Assembly: GCF_000622085.1 (NCBI RefSeq)
Contig: NZ_JHWL01000011.1
Location: 62,001 to 126,000, forward strand
DNA length: 64,000 nucleotides
Origin: Butyrivibrio proteoclasticus P6B7
Lineage (GTDB): Bacteria; Bacillota; Clostridia; Lachnospirales; Lachnospiraceae
Reading direction: 5' to 3'
Below are positions 9,467-18,961 of this stretch, piece after piece; within the stretch, counting starts at the first letter, position 1; every line of letters starts with the position of its first letter. A program made the position numbers and the translations under genes. The notes below the pieces were generated by a model. That model was given only the letters and a program-made list of their open reading frames with translations. It did not search any database and had not been told where the DNA came from.

Positions 9467-9495
9467 AGCCCTGGCAGCTATGCACTGCCAAGGCT
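9467..9495 (-). terminator. Terminator of the uracil permease gene
   Basis: On the minus strand an 11-bp stem (one G-U pair), AGCCTTGGCAG / CTGCCAGGGCT, with a 7-base loop, is followed by TTTTC. It is framed by an inverted pair of the recurrent TAGCTCTTTT motif at 9445-9454 and 9509-9518. Confidence 0.85.
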
Positions 9496-9520
9496 GTATC
9501 TGTCTGTAAAAAGAGCTATA

Positions 9521-10900
9521 TCACTCCTCTTCGATGTTGTTAAAGCTTACACCACGGTTGATGTCGCCCTTATGGTTAACACCGAAGTCATAGTCATTAC
9601 CTGGAAGTATCGCATTAAGTAAGATACCGATAATAGCTGCGATTGCAAGAGATGTAAGGTGAATAACTGTTGAACCGATTGTGATTGAGATTCCATCAGG
9701 AATACCAAGTCCTGAAACAAGAATCATAGCAGCGATGATGAGGTTTCTTGACTTTGTGAAGTCTACCTTGTTCTCAACTACGTTTCTAACACCGATTGCA
9801 GAGATCATACCATAAAGGATGAAGCTGATTCCGCCGATGATAGCTGTTGGCATTGTTCCGATGATGTCTGTGAGCTTAGGAACAAAGCTGATAACGATGG
9901 CGTAAACTGCTGCGATTCTTACAACCTTTGGATCATAAACCTTAGAAAGCTCAAGAACGCCTGTATTCTCGCCGTATGTTGTGTTTGCAGGGCCGCCGAA
10001 CATTCCGGCTACTGCTGTTGCAAGACCATCACCAAAGAGTGTTCTGTGAAGACCTGGATCTTCGATGAAATTGTTCTGTGTAGTAGCTGAGATAGCTGAA
10101 ATATCACCAACATGCTCCATCATTGTTGCAAGGGCGATAGGTGCCATTACAAGGATTGCTGTGATATCGAATTTAGCGAAGACAAACTTAGGTACTCCAA
10201 CCCAGCTTGCTGCAGCAATAGGTGCGAAGTCGATGATTGCTGATCCATCTGCATTAGTCATTCCTGCAAACTGCATTCCAAGTGCAACGATGTAGGAAAT
10301 AACAACACCAAGAAGGATAGGAATGATCTTGATCATGCCTTTACCCCAGATATTGGCAACAACTACAACTAAAAGAGCTATAAGTGCAAGAGGAACATTA
10401 ACCTTGATGTTATCAATAGCACTTGGTGCCAGTGAAAGACCGATACACATGATGATAGGTCCTGTAACTACTGGTGGAAGGAAGCGCATAACTCTTTTAA
10501 CTCCCACAAGTTTGATGAATACTGCAAGGATCAGGTACATGAGACCAGCAACAACGATACCACCGCATGCGTACTGGAACTTCTCACCATAGTCCATGTT
10601 GGCGTACTTACCTGCACTAAGACCTGCAACAGTAGCAAAACCACCTAAAAATGCGAATGATGAACCTAAAAACGCTGGAACTTTACCTTTGGAAATCAAA
10701 TGAAATAAAAGAGTGCCGATGCCGGCGAAGAAAAGAGTTACCTGGACTGAAATGCCTTGTCCATTAAAGTTTTTACTAACAAGAATTGGAACTAAGATTG
10801 TCGCTCCGAACATAGCGAACATGTGCTGAAGACCTAAAATCAGCATCTTGGGCTTCCCTAGTGTGGAAGCATCATAAATAGCCTGCTTTTTCTCTCCCAT
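9521..10900 (-). CDS. uraA: Uracil permease, NCS2 family
   Basis: A 459 aa integral membrane protein of the nucleobase-cation symporter 2 family, proton-linked uracil uptake being the most likely role. The N-terminus LGLQHMFAMFGATILVPILV, the segment PANTTYGENTGVLELSKVYD carrying the substrate-binding glutamate, and about 12-14 hydrophobic segments support the UraA subgroup over the xanthine/urate permeases. The ATG at 10900 has GGAGGGAAAA before it; an upstream in-frame start (10966) lacks one. No PyrR-binding attenuator or purine riboswitch was recognised in the short leader. The gene sits inside the spc/alpha region, where it is not normally found. Confidence 0.88.
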   Translation of the reverse strand: MGEKKQAIYDASTLGKPKMLILGLQHMFAMFGATILVPILVSKNFNGQGISVQVTLFFAGIGTLLFHLISKGKVPAFLGSSFAFLGGFATVAGLSAGKYANMDYGEKFQYACGGIVVAGLMYLILAVFIKLVGVKRVMRFLPPVVTGPIIMCIGLSLAPSAIDNIKVNVPLALIALLVVVVANIWGKGMIKIIPILLGVVISYIVALGMQFAGMTNADGSAIIDFAPIAAASWVGVPKFVFAKFDITAILVMAPIALATMMEHVGDISAISATTQNNFIEDPGLHRTLFGDGLATAVAGMFGGPANTTYGENTGVLELSKVYDPKVVRIAAVYAIVISFVPKLTDIIGTMPTAIIGGISFILYGMISAIGVRNVVENKVDFTKSRNLIIAAMILVSGLGIPDGISITIGSTVIHLTSLAIAAIIGILLNAILPGNDYDFGVNHKGDINRGVSFNNIEEE

Positions 10901-11079
10901 TTTTCCCTCCAACAAGAATATGAACAATATTTTTTCCTTGGATAGTATAACATAAGTTTCACACAAATAAACCCAAAATTTCTACTATTTTTGACCATGT
11001 TTTTTTATATATATTGACTTGTGTTTTTCTAATGGATTAAGCTCTATATTAGGGTAAATTTTGCATTTTAGGAGGTATT

Positions 11080-12072
11080 ATGTACACACCATCATCTACT
11101 AGATATGAAACCATGAAATATAACAGATGTGGAAAGAGCGGTCTCCTTCTTCCTGCTGTATCCTTTGGTCTTTGGCACAATTTTGGTGACAATGCTTCAG
11201 AAGACAATATGAAGGACCTGATCTTCACTGCCTTTGATAACGGTATCACTCATTTCGATCTTGCCAACAACTACGGTCCTGCACCAGGTAGCGCAGAGAC
11301 CAACTTTGGAAAGATCTTAAGTTCAGACCTTGGGGATTACAGAGATGAGCTTATCATCTCAACTAAAGCAGGTTATGATATGTGGCCTGGCCCTTACGGT
11401 AACTGGGGAAGCAGAAAGTATCTTATCGCAAGTCTTGATCAGTCTCTAAAACGCCTTGGACTTGAGTATGTGGATATCTTTTACCATCACAGGATGGATC
11501 CTGAAACTCCGCTGGAAGAGACCATGGAAGCTCTTGCTCAGATTGTTCGAAGCGGCAAAGCTCTTTACGCTGGTCTTTCCAATTACGATGGCGCTACTCT
11601 TGAGAAGGCCACTGCTATTCTTGATGAGCTCCATGTTCCATTTATCATCAACCAGAATCGTTACAACATCTTTGATCGTACCATTGAGAAGAACGGTCTT
11701 AAGGAGAAGGCAAAAGAGCTAAATAAGGGAATTATCTGCTTCTCACCTCTGGAACAGGGCTTATTATCCGAAAGATACTTAAATGGAATTCCTGAGGACA
11801 GCCGAATCCGCACCGACGGTCGTTTCCTGAAAGAGGACAGACTTACAAGTGATAAGCTTGATAGAATCAAAGCTCTAAACGAGATTGCCAAGAAGCGCGG
11901 TCAGACTCTCGCAGAAATGGCTCTTGCCTGGATTCTTAAGGATGGCTATGTTACATCTGTTCTTGTTGGAGCATCAAAGGCTTCTCAGATTCTGGATAAC
12001 ATCAAGGCCATTGAGAACACCGCCTTCACTTTAGAAGAGTTAAAAGAGATTGATAGAATATCCGTTGGATGA
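11080..12072 (+). CDS. Aldo/keto reductase, YghZ-like
   Basis: A 330 aa NAD(P)H-dependent aldo/keto reductase with a TIM-barrel fold. Similarity to the AKR14 group (L-glyceraldehyde-3-phosphate reductase YghZ/GprA, KvbetaB-like) is seen in RCGKSGLLLPAVSFGLWHNF, FDLANNYGPAPGSAE with the catalytic Asp and Tyr, STKAGYDMWPGPYG with the catalytic Lys, and YVDIFYHHRMDPETPLEET. The C-terminal cofactor loop is SVLVGASKASQILDN. A strong GGAGG precedes the ATG. It is on the strand opposite to the ribosomal genes and convergent with infA. Substrate is unknown; detoxifying reactive aldehydes is a family-level guess. Confidence 0.88.
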   Translation: MYTPSSTRYETMKYNRCGKSGLLLPAVSFGLWHNFGDNASEDNMKDLIFTAFDNGITHFDLANNYGPAPGSAETNFGKILSSDLGDYRDELIISTKAGYDMWPGPYGNWGSRKYLIASLDQSLKRLGLEYVDIFYHHRMDPETPLEETMEALAQIVRSGKALYAGLSNYDGATLEKATAILDELHVPFIINQNRYNIFDRTIEKNGLKEKAKELNKGIICFSPLEQGLLSERYLNGIPEDSRIRTDGRFLKEDRLTSDKLDRIKALNEIAKKRGQTLAEMALAWILKDGYVTSVLVGASKASQILDNIKAIENTAFTLEELKEIDRISVG

Positions 12073-12120
12073 ATATAAACCGGGAATTATTATACTTGCT
12101 GCATTTGTAGGCAAAAGATA

Positions 12121-12151
12121 AAAGGGCAAAGAGTTTAACTCTCTGCCCTTT
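12121..12151. terminator. Bidirectional terminator between aldo/keto reductase and infA
   Basis: Arms AAAGGGCAAAGAGTT and AACTCTCTGCCCTTT are complementary at 14 of 15 positions, with T/A-rich flanks on both sides. It ends the spc transcript after infA and the convergent reductase transcript. Confidence 0.85.
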
Positions 12152-12164
12152 AATGTTCTGTTAA

Positions 12165-12383
12165 TTACTTATCTCTCCAGATGATTCTTCCCTTTGTAAG
12201 GTCATATGGTGAAAGCTCAAGTGTAACCTTGTCACCAGGTAAGATTCTAATGAAGTTCTGACGAAGCTTACCACTGATATGAGCAAGAACAACGTGTCCG
12301 TTCTCAAGCTCTACCTGGAACATTGTATTTGGAAGTTTCTCAATAACCTTTCCTTCAATTTCAATAACATCAGCCTTTGACAT
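12165..12383 (-). CDS. infA: Translation initiation factor IF-1
   Basis: IF-1 binds the ribosomal A site during initiation. The 72 aa OB-fold protein starts [20 protein letters not shown] and contains [20 protein letters not shown] and [13 protein letters not shown], all standard. It follows map by 23 bases and is the last gene of the spc transcript. The KOW-domain gene that commonly lies between map and infA in related Clostridia is absent. Confidence 0.97.
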   Translation of the reverse strand: MSKADVIEIEGKVIEKLPNTMFQVELENGHVVLAHISGKLRQNFIRILPGDKVTLELSPYDLTKGRIIWRDK

Positions 12384-12406
12384 CTTATTCCTCCTTAGCT
12401 AATTAG

Positions 12407-13159
12407 TTAAACCAACGTTAATATCTCTGGTTCGCCATCAGTAATGGCAATTGTATTTTCATAATGGGCAGCAAGCGAACCATCTACAGTTACCACTGTC
12501 CATTCATCATCAAGCCAGCCAACATATCGCTGTCCCATGGTGATCATGGGTTCAACACATATTGTCATTCCCTTCTTAAGCTTGATACCTCCAAAAAACT
12601 TCTTGTAATTTGGAACTATCGGATCCTCGTGAAGGCTCTTTCCAATACCATGTCCAGTAAGCTCTCTGACAATTCCGTAACCATAAGGTGTTACGTAATT
12701 ATCTATAGCTCTGGATATCTGGTGGAGTCTGTTGCCTGCCTTAGCCATCTTGATTCCTTCAAAAAAGCTTTGCTTGGTAACATCGATAAGCTTCTGAGCT
12801 TCGTCAGAGATCTTACCAACTCCCCAGGTTCTGGCTGCATCTGAATGAAAACCTTTATATATGAGTCCTGTATCAAAGGTAACTATGTCACCTTCCTGCA
12901 GGATTCTATCGGCACTTGGAATACCATGAACTACTTCATCGTTCACAGATATGCACACAGAGGCTGGGAATCCTTCATAATTCTTACAGTTAGGTATTCC
13001 GCCAAGAGCAAGAATCGCCTCTTCGCCAATCTTGTCCAGTTCAAGGGTTGAGATACCGGGTTTAACCGCCTTCTGCAATTCTTCATGGACCTTAGCTAAA
13101 AGATGTCCCGACTGTCGCATAAGATCAAGTTCTTCATCTGTTTTGATAGTTACATTCAT
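12407..13159 (-). CDS. map: Methionine aminopeptidase, type I
   Basis: Removes the initiator Met from nascent proteins. The 250 aa pita-bread enzyme has its metal ligands in the expected order: Asp in TFDTGL and in FHSDAART, His in LTGHGIGKSLHEDP, Glu in CVEPMIT and in HYENTIAIT. It lies 16 bases after adk in the usual secY-adk-map-infA order. Confidence 0.96.
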   Translation of the reverse strand: MNVTIKTDEELDLMRQSGHLLAKVHEELQKAVKPGISTLELDKIGEEAILALGGIPNCKNYEGFPASVCISVNDEVVHGIPSADRILQEGDIVTFDTGLIYKGFHSDAARTWGVGKISDEAQKLIDVTKQSFFEGIKMAKAGNRLHQISRAIDNYVTPYGYGIVRELTGHGIGKSLHEDPIVPNYKKFFGGIKLKKGMTICVEPMITMGQRYVGWLDDEWTVVTVDGSLAAHYENTIAITDGEPEILTLV

Positions 13160-13175
13160 TTATCAACACCAGGTC

Positions 13176-13820
13176 TTATGCATTCAGTATGTTAACGATA
13201 TCGCTAAATACTTCCTGCATGTCCTTTGTACCGTCTACAGTTTTTAATATATTCTTCTTATCGTAGTACTCGATAAGTGGCTGAGTCTGCTCGTGATAAA
13301 CTGAAAGTCTGTTCTGAACAGTCTCTGGCTTATCATCATCTCTCTGAACAAGCTCGCTTCCGCACTTGTCGCATACGCCCTCTGTCTTAGGTGGAATATG
13401 CTCGATGTGATAAGTTGCGCCGCACTTAAGGCAAGCGCGTCTTCCTGACATTCTGCGAACAATGTTCTCATCTGGAACATCTACGTTAACTGCAAAGTCA
13501 ACCTTGTCGCCAAGCTTAGTAAGCTCGCTGTCAAGAACATTAGCCTGAGGGATTGTACGTGGGAATCCATCAAGAACGTATCCATTAGCACAATCATCCT
13601 TAGCTACTCTATCAAGAAGGAGCTCTACTGTAAGCTCATCTGGAACCAGCTGACCTTTGTCCATAAACTCTTTAGCTTTCTTACCAAGCTCTGTTCCATT
13701 CTTGATGTTTGCTCTAAAAATATCACCTGTTGAAATATGAGGGATATTATACTTCTCAGCTATCATCTGAGCCTGAGTTCCTTTACCTGCACCAGGTGCA
13801 CCCAACATAATAATTTTCAT
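13176..13820 (-). CDS. adk: Adenylate kinase with zinc-binding LID
   Basis: Interconverts ATP + AMP and 2 ADP. The 214 aa protein starts [20 protein letters not shown] (P-loop GAPGAGKGT) and has the AMP-site HISTGDIFR and DGFPRT motifs. The long LID carries two cysteine pairs, CLKCG and CDKCG (about residues 130-153), so it is the Gram-positive zinc form. Confidence 0.96.
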   Translation of the reverse strand: MKIIMLGAPGAGKGTQAQMIAEKYNIPHISTGDIFRANIKNGTELGKKAKEFMDKGQLVPDELTVELLLDRVAKDDCANGYVLDGFPRTIPQANVLDSELTKLGDKVDFAVNVDVPDENIVRRMSGRRACLKCGATYHIEHIPPKTEGVCDKCGSELVQRDDDKPETVQNRLSVYHEQTQPLIEYYDKKNILKTVDGTKDMQEVFSDIVNILNA

Positions 13821-13918
13821 ACCTTAATTCTGCCTTCCCCATTTATTTTGTAAAACTGAAAATTATAACTTTATATATTCAACACTAATAATAGCATGAT
13901 ATGTCTTAAATTAGAATA

Positions 13919-13957
13919 AGAGGCTCAGAGCCTACATTTGCAAGCTCTGGGACCTCT
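13919..13957 (-). terminator. Imperfect hairpin after secY
   Basis: GAGGCTCAGAGC and GCTCTGGGACCTC form an imperfect stem between secY and adk. The minus-strand side is only weakly T-rich (CTTATTCTAATTT), so this may be a partial terminator or a processing site rather than a full stop. Confidence 0.45.
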
Positions 13958-13968
13958 TTAATTTTATC

Positions 13969-15291
13969 TTAATCTTCCAAGAAACCTTTGTAATTACGTA
14001 CAAGCATCTGTGATTCAACCTGCTTGATTGTCTCAAGAATTACACTTACTACGATGATAAGGCTGGTGCCACCGAATGAAACGTTAGCTCCAAACATACC
14101 ATTGAAGAAGATTGGAAGCACACCAACAATAATAAGTCCGCATGCACCAATGAAAATGATGTAATTCAAAATGTTTGTAAGATAATCACTAGTTGGTCTT
14201 CCAGGTCTGATACCAGGAATAAATCCGCCCTGCTTCTTCATATTCTCTGCAATCTCTGTTGGATTGAAGGTAATTGACGTATAGAAATACGCAAAGAAGA
14301 TCAGTAATAAAATGTATACTACCAAACCAATGGAGTAGTTCCAATGATTAGGATTGAACCAGTTACCCTGATTCAGGTATGCCAGGAATTCACTCCAAAC
14401 TCCACCCTTATTAGCAACTCCTGTGAGTGAGCTAATAATGATTGGGAACTGGAATAAAGACATAGCAAAAATGATTGGCATAACGCCTGCTGTATTAACC
14501 TTGAGAGGAATCTCTGAGTGGTTACCACCATAAGTCTTCCTACCCTGTATCTTCTTAGCATACTGAACAGGGATTCTTCTCTCTGCTCCGTTAAGAAGTA
14601 CAACTAATACAACCATTGCAATAATTACAGCTAAAATAAATACTGCTGATACAACTCCCCCTGCTATAGACTTACCCTTCACAAACTGATCGAAAAGGTC
14701 ACTTATGTCTGAAGGCATTCTAGAAAGAATGTTTATAGTCAAGACAATTGAAATACCGTTTCCAACCCCATTATCTGTGATTCTTTCGCCAATCCACATC
14801 AGGAATGCACTACCAGCTGTGAGCGCTGCAACAATCTGAACTACAAGGAAAATTGACTTGTGTGTAAGGAAGCCACTGTTCTTGTAGAATCCGACTGCCA
14901 TCGCAATGGATTCGATAAGAGCTAAACCAACAGTTACATATCTTGTAAGTGCTGTAAGCTTCTTTCTTCCATCCTCTCCGTCCTTCTGCCACTCCTCAAA
15001 CTTAGGAATAGCAATTGTCAAAAGCTGGATGATGATGGATGAAGTGATGTACGGTGTAATATTAAGAGCAAGTATAGACATGTTCTCAAATGATCCACCA
15101 GTAAATCGATCCATGAAGCCAAAGGTGTCAGAATTTGTAAGATTACGATACCATTCTGTGAACAAGCTTGTGTTCATACCAGGTACTGGAATAGATGAAC
15201 CAAGTCTGATTACACCAAGCATTGCGATGGTAAATAAAATCTTGTTTCTGAGATCCTTGACTTTTAATGCATTCATTAGGGACTTTAACAT
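13969..15291 (-). CDS. secY: Protein translocase subunit SecY
   Basis: The channel subunit of the Sec translocon. The 440 aa membrane protein has about ten hydrophobic segments, the plug-region sequence GSSIPVPGMNTSLF, FTGGSFENMSILALNITPYI, the cytoplasmic loops NGAERRIPVQYAKK and PTEIAENMKKQGGFIPGIRPG, and the C-terminal SQMLVRNYKGFL. It starts within the stop of rplO (TAATG overlap), so the two are translationally coupled. Its partner SecE is encoded at 52.8-53.1 kb. Confidence 0.97.
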   Translation of the reverse strand: MLKSLMNALKVKDLRNKILFTIAMLGVIRLGSSIPVPGMNTSLFTEWYRNLTNSDTFGFMDRFTGGSFENMSILALNITPYITSSIIIQLLTIAIPKFEEWQKDGEDGRKKLTALTRYVTVGLALIESIAMAVGFYKNSGFLTHKSIFLVVQIVAALTAGSAFLMWIGERITDNGVGNGISIVLTINILSRMPSDISDLFDQFVKGKSIAGGVVSAVFILAVIIAMVVLVVLLNGAERRIPVQYAKKIQGRKTYGGNHSEIPLKVNTAGVMPIIFAMSLFQFPIIISSLTGVANKGGVWSEFLAYLNQGNWFNPNHWNYSIGLVVYILLLIFFAYFYTSITFNPTEIAENMKKQGGFIPGIRPGRPTSDYLTNILNYIIFIGACGLIIVGVLPIFFNGMFGANVSFGGTSLIIVVSVILETIKQVESQMLVRNYKGFLED

Positions 15292-15731
15292 TAGATCACC
15301 TCTGCTGTTCCACCAAGTGCCTCGATTTTTTCTTTTGCTGATGCGCTGAACGCATTTGCCTTAACCGTAAGCTTCTTAGTAAATTCTCCGTTTCCAAGAA
15401 TCTTTACTCCGTCAAGCTCTTTCTTGATGATTCCGTTATCCTTGAGGGCCTGGATATCAACAACTGCACCGTTATCGAACTGCTCAAGAACACCAAGGTT
15501 GATACCTACGATATTCTTGTGGTTGATGTTCTTGAAGCCTCTCTTAGGAAGTCTTCTGAAAAGAGGCATCTGGCCACCTTCGAAACCTGGTCTTGGAGCT
15601 CCTGAACGAGCCTTCTGACCCTTGTGACCCTTACCTGCAGTCTTGCCGTTTCCTGAACCATGACCACGGCCTCTTCTAAAATTATCGCTCTGTCTAGAAC
15701 CTTCAGCAGGTCTTAAGTTTGATAATTCCAT
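15291..15731 (-). CDS. rplO: 50S ribosomal protein L15
   Basis: L15, 146 aa, a late-assembly large-subunit protein. The Gly/Arg-rich N-terminal extension [20 protein letters not shown] and [19 protein letters not shown] are diagnostic. Its stop overlaps the secY start. A 143-base spacer separates it from rpmD, where most genomes have only a few bases. Confidence 0.97.
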   Translation of the reverse strand: MELSNLRPAEGSRQSDNFRRGRGHGSGNGKTAGKGHKGQKARSGAPRPGFEGGQMPLFRRLPKRGFKNINHKNIVGINLGVLEQFDNGAVVDIQALKDNGIIKKELDGVKILGNGEFTKKLTVKANAFSASAKEKIEALGGTAEVI

Positions 15732-15874
15732 GATATTCCTCCTTAATAATGCCGGAGCTTATGCCGCTTTACGCAGTATAGAATAAAGTCTTGTGTAACA
15801 CATTACTCTATTATACACCACTCGCGTACATTTAGTGCAGCCCCGGATACAATTTTTTGTTATCTTTTTTGAGA

Positions 15875-16063
15875 TTAGATCTCTTCTACCTTTACAAGGT
15901 GTCTGATCTGCTGAATCTGTCCTCTTGTTGCTGAGTTATCTGGAAGTTCAACAGAACTGTTAAGCTTTTTAAATCCCATTGATTTTACTGTTGCTACCTG
16001 CTTAGGTACAGCTCCAATTGTGGACTTAACCAATGTGATCTTAAGTTTCTTCTCGCTTGCCAT
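15875..16063 (-). CDS. rpmD: 50S ribosomal protein L30
   Basis: L30, 62 aa, with the family pattern LKITLVKSTIGAVPKQVATV and the C-terminal TRGQIQQIRHLVKVEEI. It lies 15 bases after rpsE. Downstream is the unusually long spacer before rplO. Confidence 0.96.
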   Translation of the reverse strand: MASEKKLKITLVKSTIGAVPKQVATVKSMGFKKLNSSVELPDNSATRGQIQQIRHLVKVEEI

Positions 16064-16078
16064 TGATTTTTCCTCCTA

Positions 16079-16588
16079 TTAAGCGGTTACTTCTGCTACA
16101 GACTTACCGCGCTTTGCTGCAACTTCTTCAGGTGTCTTTAACTGAGCAAGGCCATTGATTGTTGCATAAACAACGTTCTGCTTGTTGTTTGAACCAAGTG
16201 ACTTTGTTCTGATATTTCTGATTCCTGCAAGCTCACATACGGAACGAGCTGGACCACCAGCGATGATACCAGTACCTTCTGGAGATCTCTTAAGTAAAAC
16301 TTCAGCTGAGCCGAACTTACCTACGAAATCGTGTGTAATACTGTTGTTCTCGTCAAGAGGAACAGTAATAAGGTTCTTAGTAGCATCTTCCTTACCCTTA
16401 CGGATAGCATCTGGGATTTCTGTAGACTTACCCAGACCAACACCAACGTGTCCGTTGTTATCACCAACTACTACGAGTGCTGTGAACTTCATGTTACGTC
16501 CACCCTTAACAACCTTTGTAACACGCTTGATGGTTACAACTTTATCTGTCAATTCAAGCTGACTTGCATCTACGATATTACGCTTCAT
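16079..16588 (-). CDS. rpsE: 30S ribosomal protein S5
   Basis: S5, 169 aa, a fidelity protein near the decoding centre. It shows the double-stranded-RNA-binding fold [40 protein letters not shown], and the C-terminal domain with [19 protein letters not shown]. Spacing to rplR is 18 bases. Confidence 0.97.
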   Translation of the reverse strand: MKRNIVDASQLELTDKVVTIKRVTKVVKGGRNMKFTALVVVGDNNGHVGVGLGKSTEIPDAIRKGKEDATKNLITVPLDENNSITHDFVGKFGSAEVLLKRSPEGTGIIAGGPARSVCELAGIRNIRTKSLGSNNKQNVVYATINGLAQLKTPEEVAAKRGKSVAEVTA

Positions 16589-16606
16589 TTTGTGTGTTCT
16601 CCCTTC

Positions 16607-16975
16607 TTAGAATTCTAGACCAGCTTCTCTGGCAGCATCGGCAAGTGCCTGAACCTTACCGTGATAGATATAACCGCCTCTGTCGAATACAACTTCCTTG
16701 ATGCCCTTTTCAAGAGCTCTCTTAGCTACAACTTCACCAATCTTTGTTGCTGCCTCGATGTCGTCTGTATTCTTAAGCTCAGCCTTGATATCTTTTTCAA
16801 GAGTTGAAGCAGATACAAGTGTCTTGCCGGCAACATCATCAATAACCTGTGCGTAAACGTGGTTATTACTTCTAAATACTGCGAGACGTGGTCTTTCAGC
16901 TGTACCGCTGAAACGATTACGAATCTTCATGTGCTTCTTAACACGTACTTTTTGTCTTGATTCCTTACTAACCAT
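16607..16975 (-). CDS. rplR: 50S ribosomal protein L18
   Basis: L18, 122 aa, binds 5S rRNA together with L5. N-terminal basic stretch [20 protein letters not shown] and [12 protein letters not shown], then the C-terminal [20 protein letters not shown], are all characteristic. It lies 19 bases after rplF. Confidence 0.97.
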   Translation of the reverse strand: MVSKESRQKVRVKKHMKIRNRFSGTAERPRLAVFRSNNHVYAQVIDDVAGKTLVSASTLEKDIKAELKNTDDIEAATKIGEVVAKRALEKGIKEVVFDRGGYIYHGKVQALADAAREAGLEF

Positions 16976-16994
16976 TTTGCACTCTCCTTCTTAA

Positions 16995-17534
16995 TTATTT
17001 CTTACCAGTCTTACCAACTTTACGCTTGATAACCTCATCAGCGTACTTGATGCCCTTGCCCTTATATGGCTCTGGAGCTCTCTTTTCTCTGATGATAGCT
17101 GCGTGCTGTCCAACTGCCTCTTTGTCAATTCCCTTAACAATGATTGTCTGTCCATCAACAACTGTCTCGATTCCCTCAGGATCAACGAGCTCAACTGGAT
17201 GAGAATAACCAAGTGTCAGAGAGAGTGTCTTGCCGTTTTTAGCAGCTCTATAACCTACACCGTTTACCTCAAGCTTCTTCTCATAACCGTCTGTTACACC
17301 AACAACCATGTTATTAAGAAGTGATCTTGAAAGGCCGTGTAAAGCCTTGTTCTTCTTCTGATCGTCAGGTCTCTTAACTTCGATCTGACCGTCTTCCTGT
17401 GAGAAAGAAATCTCAGCTGGGAAAACTCTTGTAAGGGTTCCCTTAGGTCCCTTAACAGTCACCTTATTATTTTCTGCAACTTCTACTGTAACTCCAGCAG
17501 GAACTGCGATTGGCATTTTTCCAATTCGTGACAT
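16995..17534 (-). CDS. rplF: 50S ribosomal protein L6
   Basis: L6, 179 aa, two repeated domains. The start [20 protein letters not shown] and the C-terminal signature [20 protein letters not shown] are conserved. L6 sits near the sarcin-ricin loop. It follows rpsH by 15 bases. Confidence 0.97.
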   Translation of the reverse strand: MSRIGKMPIAVPAGVTVEVAENNKVTVKGPKGTLTRVFPAEISFSQEDGQIEVKRPDDQKKNKALHGLSRSLLNNMVVGVTDGYEKKLEVNGVGYRAAKNGKTLSLTLGYSHPVELVDPEGIETVVDGQTIIVKGIDKEAVGQHAAIIREKRAPEPYKGKGIKYADEVIKRKVGKTGKK

Positions 17535-17549
17535 GCCCGTACCTCCAAT

Positions 17550-17951
17550 TTACCAAATGAATGCAAGAACTTCGCCACCAACCTGGAGCTCTCTTGCCTT
17601 TTTATCAGTTACAACGCCCTGGTTTGTTGAAATAATTGCAATACCAAGTCCGCCTAATACTCTAGGAAGCTCATCCTTGCCTGCGTATACACGAAGACCA
17701 GGTTTTGAGATTCTCTTAAGACCTGTGATAACCTTGTCGTTTCTGTCAGCACCATACTTAAGTGTGATGTGAAGATTCTTGAAAGCACCATCTTCAACAA
17801 CATCTAACTTCTTAATATAGCCCTCATCAAGAAGAATGTTTGCAATTGCAAGCTTCATCTTTGAAGAAGGAACATCAACAGTGTCATGCTTTGCAGTGTT
17901 TGCGTTACGAATTCTTGTAAGCATATCTGCAATAGGATCGTTCATTGCCAT
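17550..17951 (-). CDS. rpsH: 30S ribosomal protein S8
   Basis: S8, 133 aa, a primary 16S-binding protein that represses the spc operon in E. coli. It has [20 protein letters not shown] and the C-terminal [21 protein letters not shown] 240-base, hairpin-rich spacer separates it from rpsN; in most genomes these genes nearly touch. GGAGG precedes the start. Confidence 0.97.
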   Translation of the reverse strand: MAMNDPIADMLTRIRNANTAKHDTVDVPSSKMKLAIANILLDEGYIKKLDVVEDGAFKNLHITLKYGADRNDKVITGLKRISKPGLRVYAGKDELPRVLGGLGIAIISTNQGVVTDKKARELQVGGEVLAFIW

Positions 17952-18087
17952 TTTAAAATTGCCTCCTTAATTATTTTTGCTTCGCCTTACTACTCCCCGA
18001 ATTGAGCAGAGACACGAAGCCGCAATGCGCGCTTTTGTGTTACTCATTCTTGAAATATACGAAGAATAAAAGTTTCTTTTGTATTAT

Positions 18088-18183
18088 GTGACCTCCATCC
18101 CAGGTCACAAGGAAGTTCTGCTCTCAGGCTTCGCCTTCGACAGAACAACGCTCGAACCAAGTTCGAAAAAACCTCACTAGGTT
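18088..18183 (-). repeat. Tandem hairpins in the rpsN-rpsH spacer
   Basis: Four consecutive inverted repeats occur in under 100 bases: GTGACCT/AGGTCAC (18088-18108), GTTCTG/CAGAAC (18115-18146) enclosing AGGC-TTC-GCCT, CGAAC/GTTCG (18153-18165) and AACCT/AGGTT (18170-18183). The spacer has no convincing ORF or promoter. It could be a mobile intergenic repeat, a processing region or an S8-responsive leader; I cannot choose between them from one copy. Confidence 0.6.
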
Positions 18184-18191
18184 CTCGCTGT

Positions 18192-18377
18192 TTACCAAGA
18201 TGCCTTACGTACACCTGGAATCTCGCCCTTATATGCAAGCTCACGGAAGCAAATTCTGCAGATTCCGTACTTTCTAAGATAAGCATGAGGACGACCGCAG
18301 ATCTTACAACGGTTATAAGCACGTGTAGAGAACTTTGGTTTCATCTGCTGTTTCAACTTCATGGATAATTTAGCCAT
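18192..18377 (-). CDS. rpsN: 30S ribosomal protein S14, zinc type (S14Z)
   Basis: A 61 aa zinc-binding S14 with both Cys pairs, [11 protein letters not shown] and CRICFRELA, and the tail [11 protein letters not shown]. It binds the 30S head. It lies 21 bases after rplE. The following spacer to rpsH is abnormally long. Confidence 0.97.
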   Translation of the reverse strand: MAKLSMKLKQQMKPKFSTRAYNRCKICGRPHAYLRKYGICRICFRELAYKGEIPGVRKASW

Positions 18378-18398
18378 GTGTTCTTTTCCCTCCTATTA

Positions 18399-18938
18399 TT
18401 ACTTTGCAAAAGGCATATTGAACAGTGTAAGAAGCTCACGAGCTTCCTCGTCTGTCTTAGCTGTTGTTGTGAAAATGATATCCATACCTCTTGTCTTGTC
18501 GATCTTATCGTACTCGATTTCTGGGAAGATAAGCTGCTCCTTGATACCAAGTGCATAGTTACCTCTTCCGTCGAATGAGTTAGGGTTGATTCCTCTGAAG
18601 TCACGTACACGAGGAAGTGCAAGGTTTACGAGACGATCAAGGAAATCGTACATCTTGTCGCCACGAAGTGTTACCTTACATCCGATAGGCATACCCTCTC
18701 TCAATTTGAAGTTAGCGATAGACTTCTTAGCCTTTGTATAAACAGGCTTCTGGCCAGAAATGATAGCCATATCATTTGCAGCGTTCTCAAGAAGCTTAGC
18801 ATTCTCCTTAGCCTCTCCTACTGCCATGTTGATTACGATCTTGTCGAGCTTTGGAACTTCCATTACGTTCTTGTAACCGAACTTCTTTGTCATTGCATCA
18901 ACGATCTCGTTCTTATATAAATCCTTATATCTACTCAA
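18399..18938 (-). CDS. rplE: 50S ribosomal protein L5
   Basis: L5, 179 aa, binds 5S rRNA and contacts P-site tRNA. Conserved blocks seen are [40 protein letters not shown], and [20 protein letters not shown]. It lies 23 bases after rplX. Confidence 0.97.
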   Translation of the reverse strand: MSRYKDLYKNEIVDAMTKKFGYKNVMEVPKLDKIVINMAVGEAKENAKLLENAANDMAIISGQKPVYTKAKKSIANFKLREGMPIGCKVTLRGDKMYDFLDRLVNLALPRVRDFRGINPNSFDGRGNYALGIKEQLIFPEIEYDKIDKTRGMDIIFTTTAKTDEEARELLTLFNMPFAK

Positions 18939-18961
18939 CGTTATATACCTCCTTCCTTAAA

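Noticed and set aside
10901-11030. Possible riboswitch or PyrR attenuator before the uracil permease
   Set aside because: The leader is short, with no terminator/antiterminator pair and no PyrR-box-like element that I could recognise.
18044-18322. 92-codon minus-strand frame running through the rpsN-rpsH spacer
   Set aside because: It overlaps rpsN out of frame, and the spacer part is hairpin repeats; the translation looks like a non-coding repeat read through.
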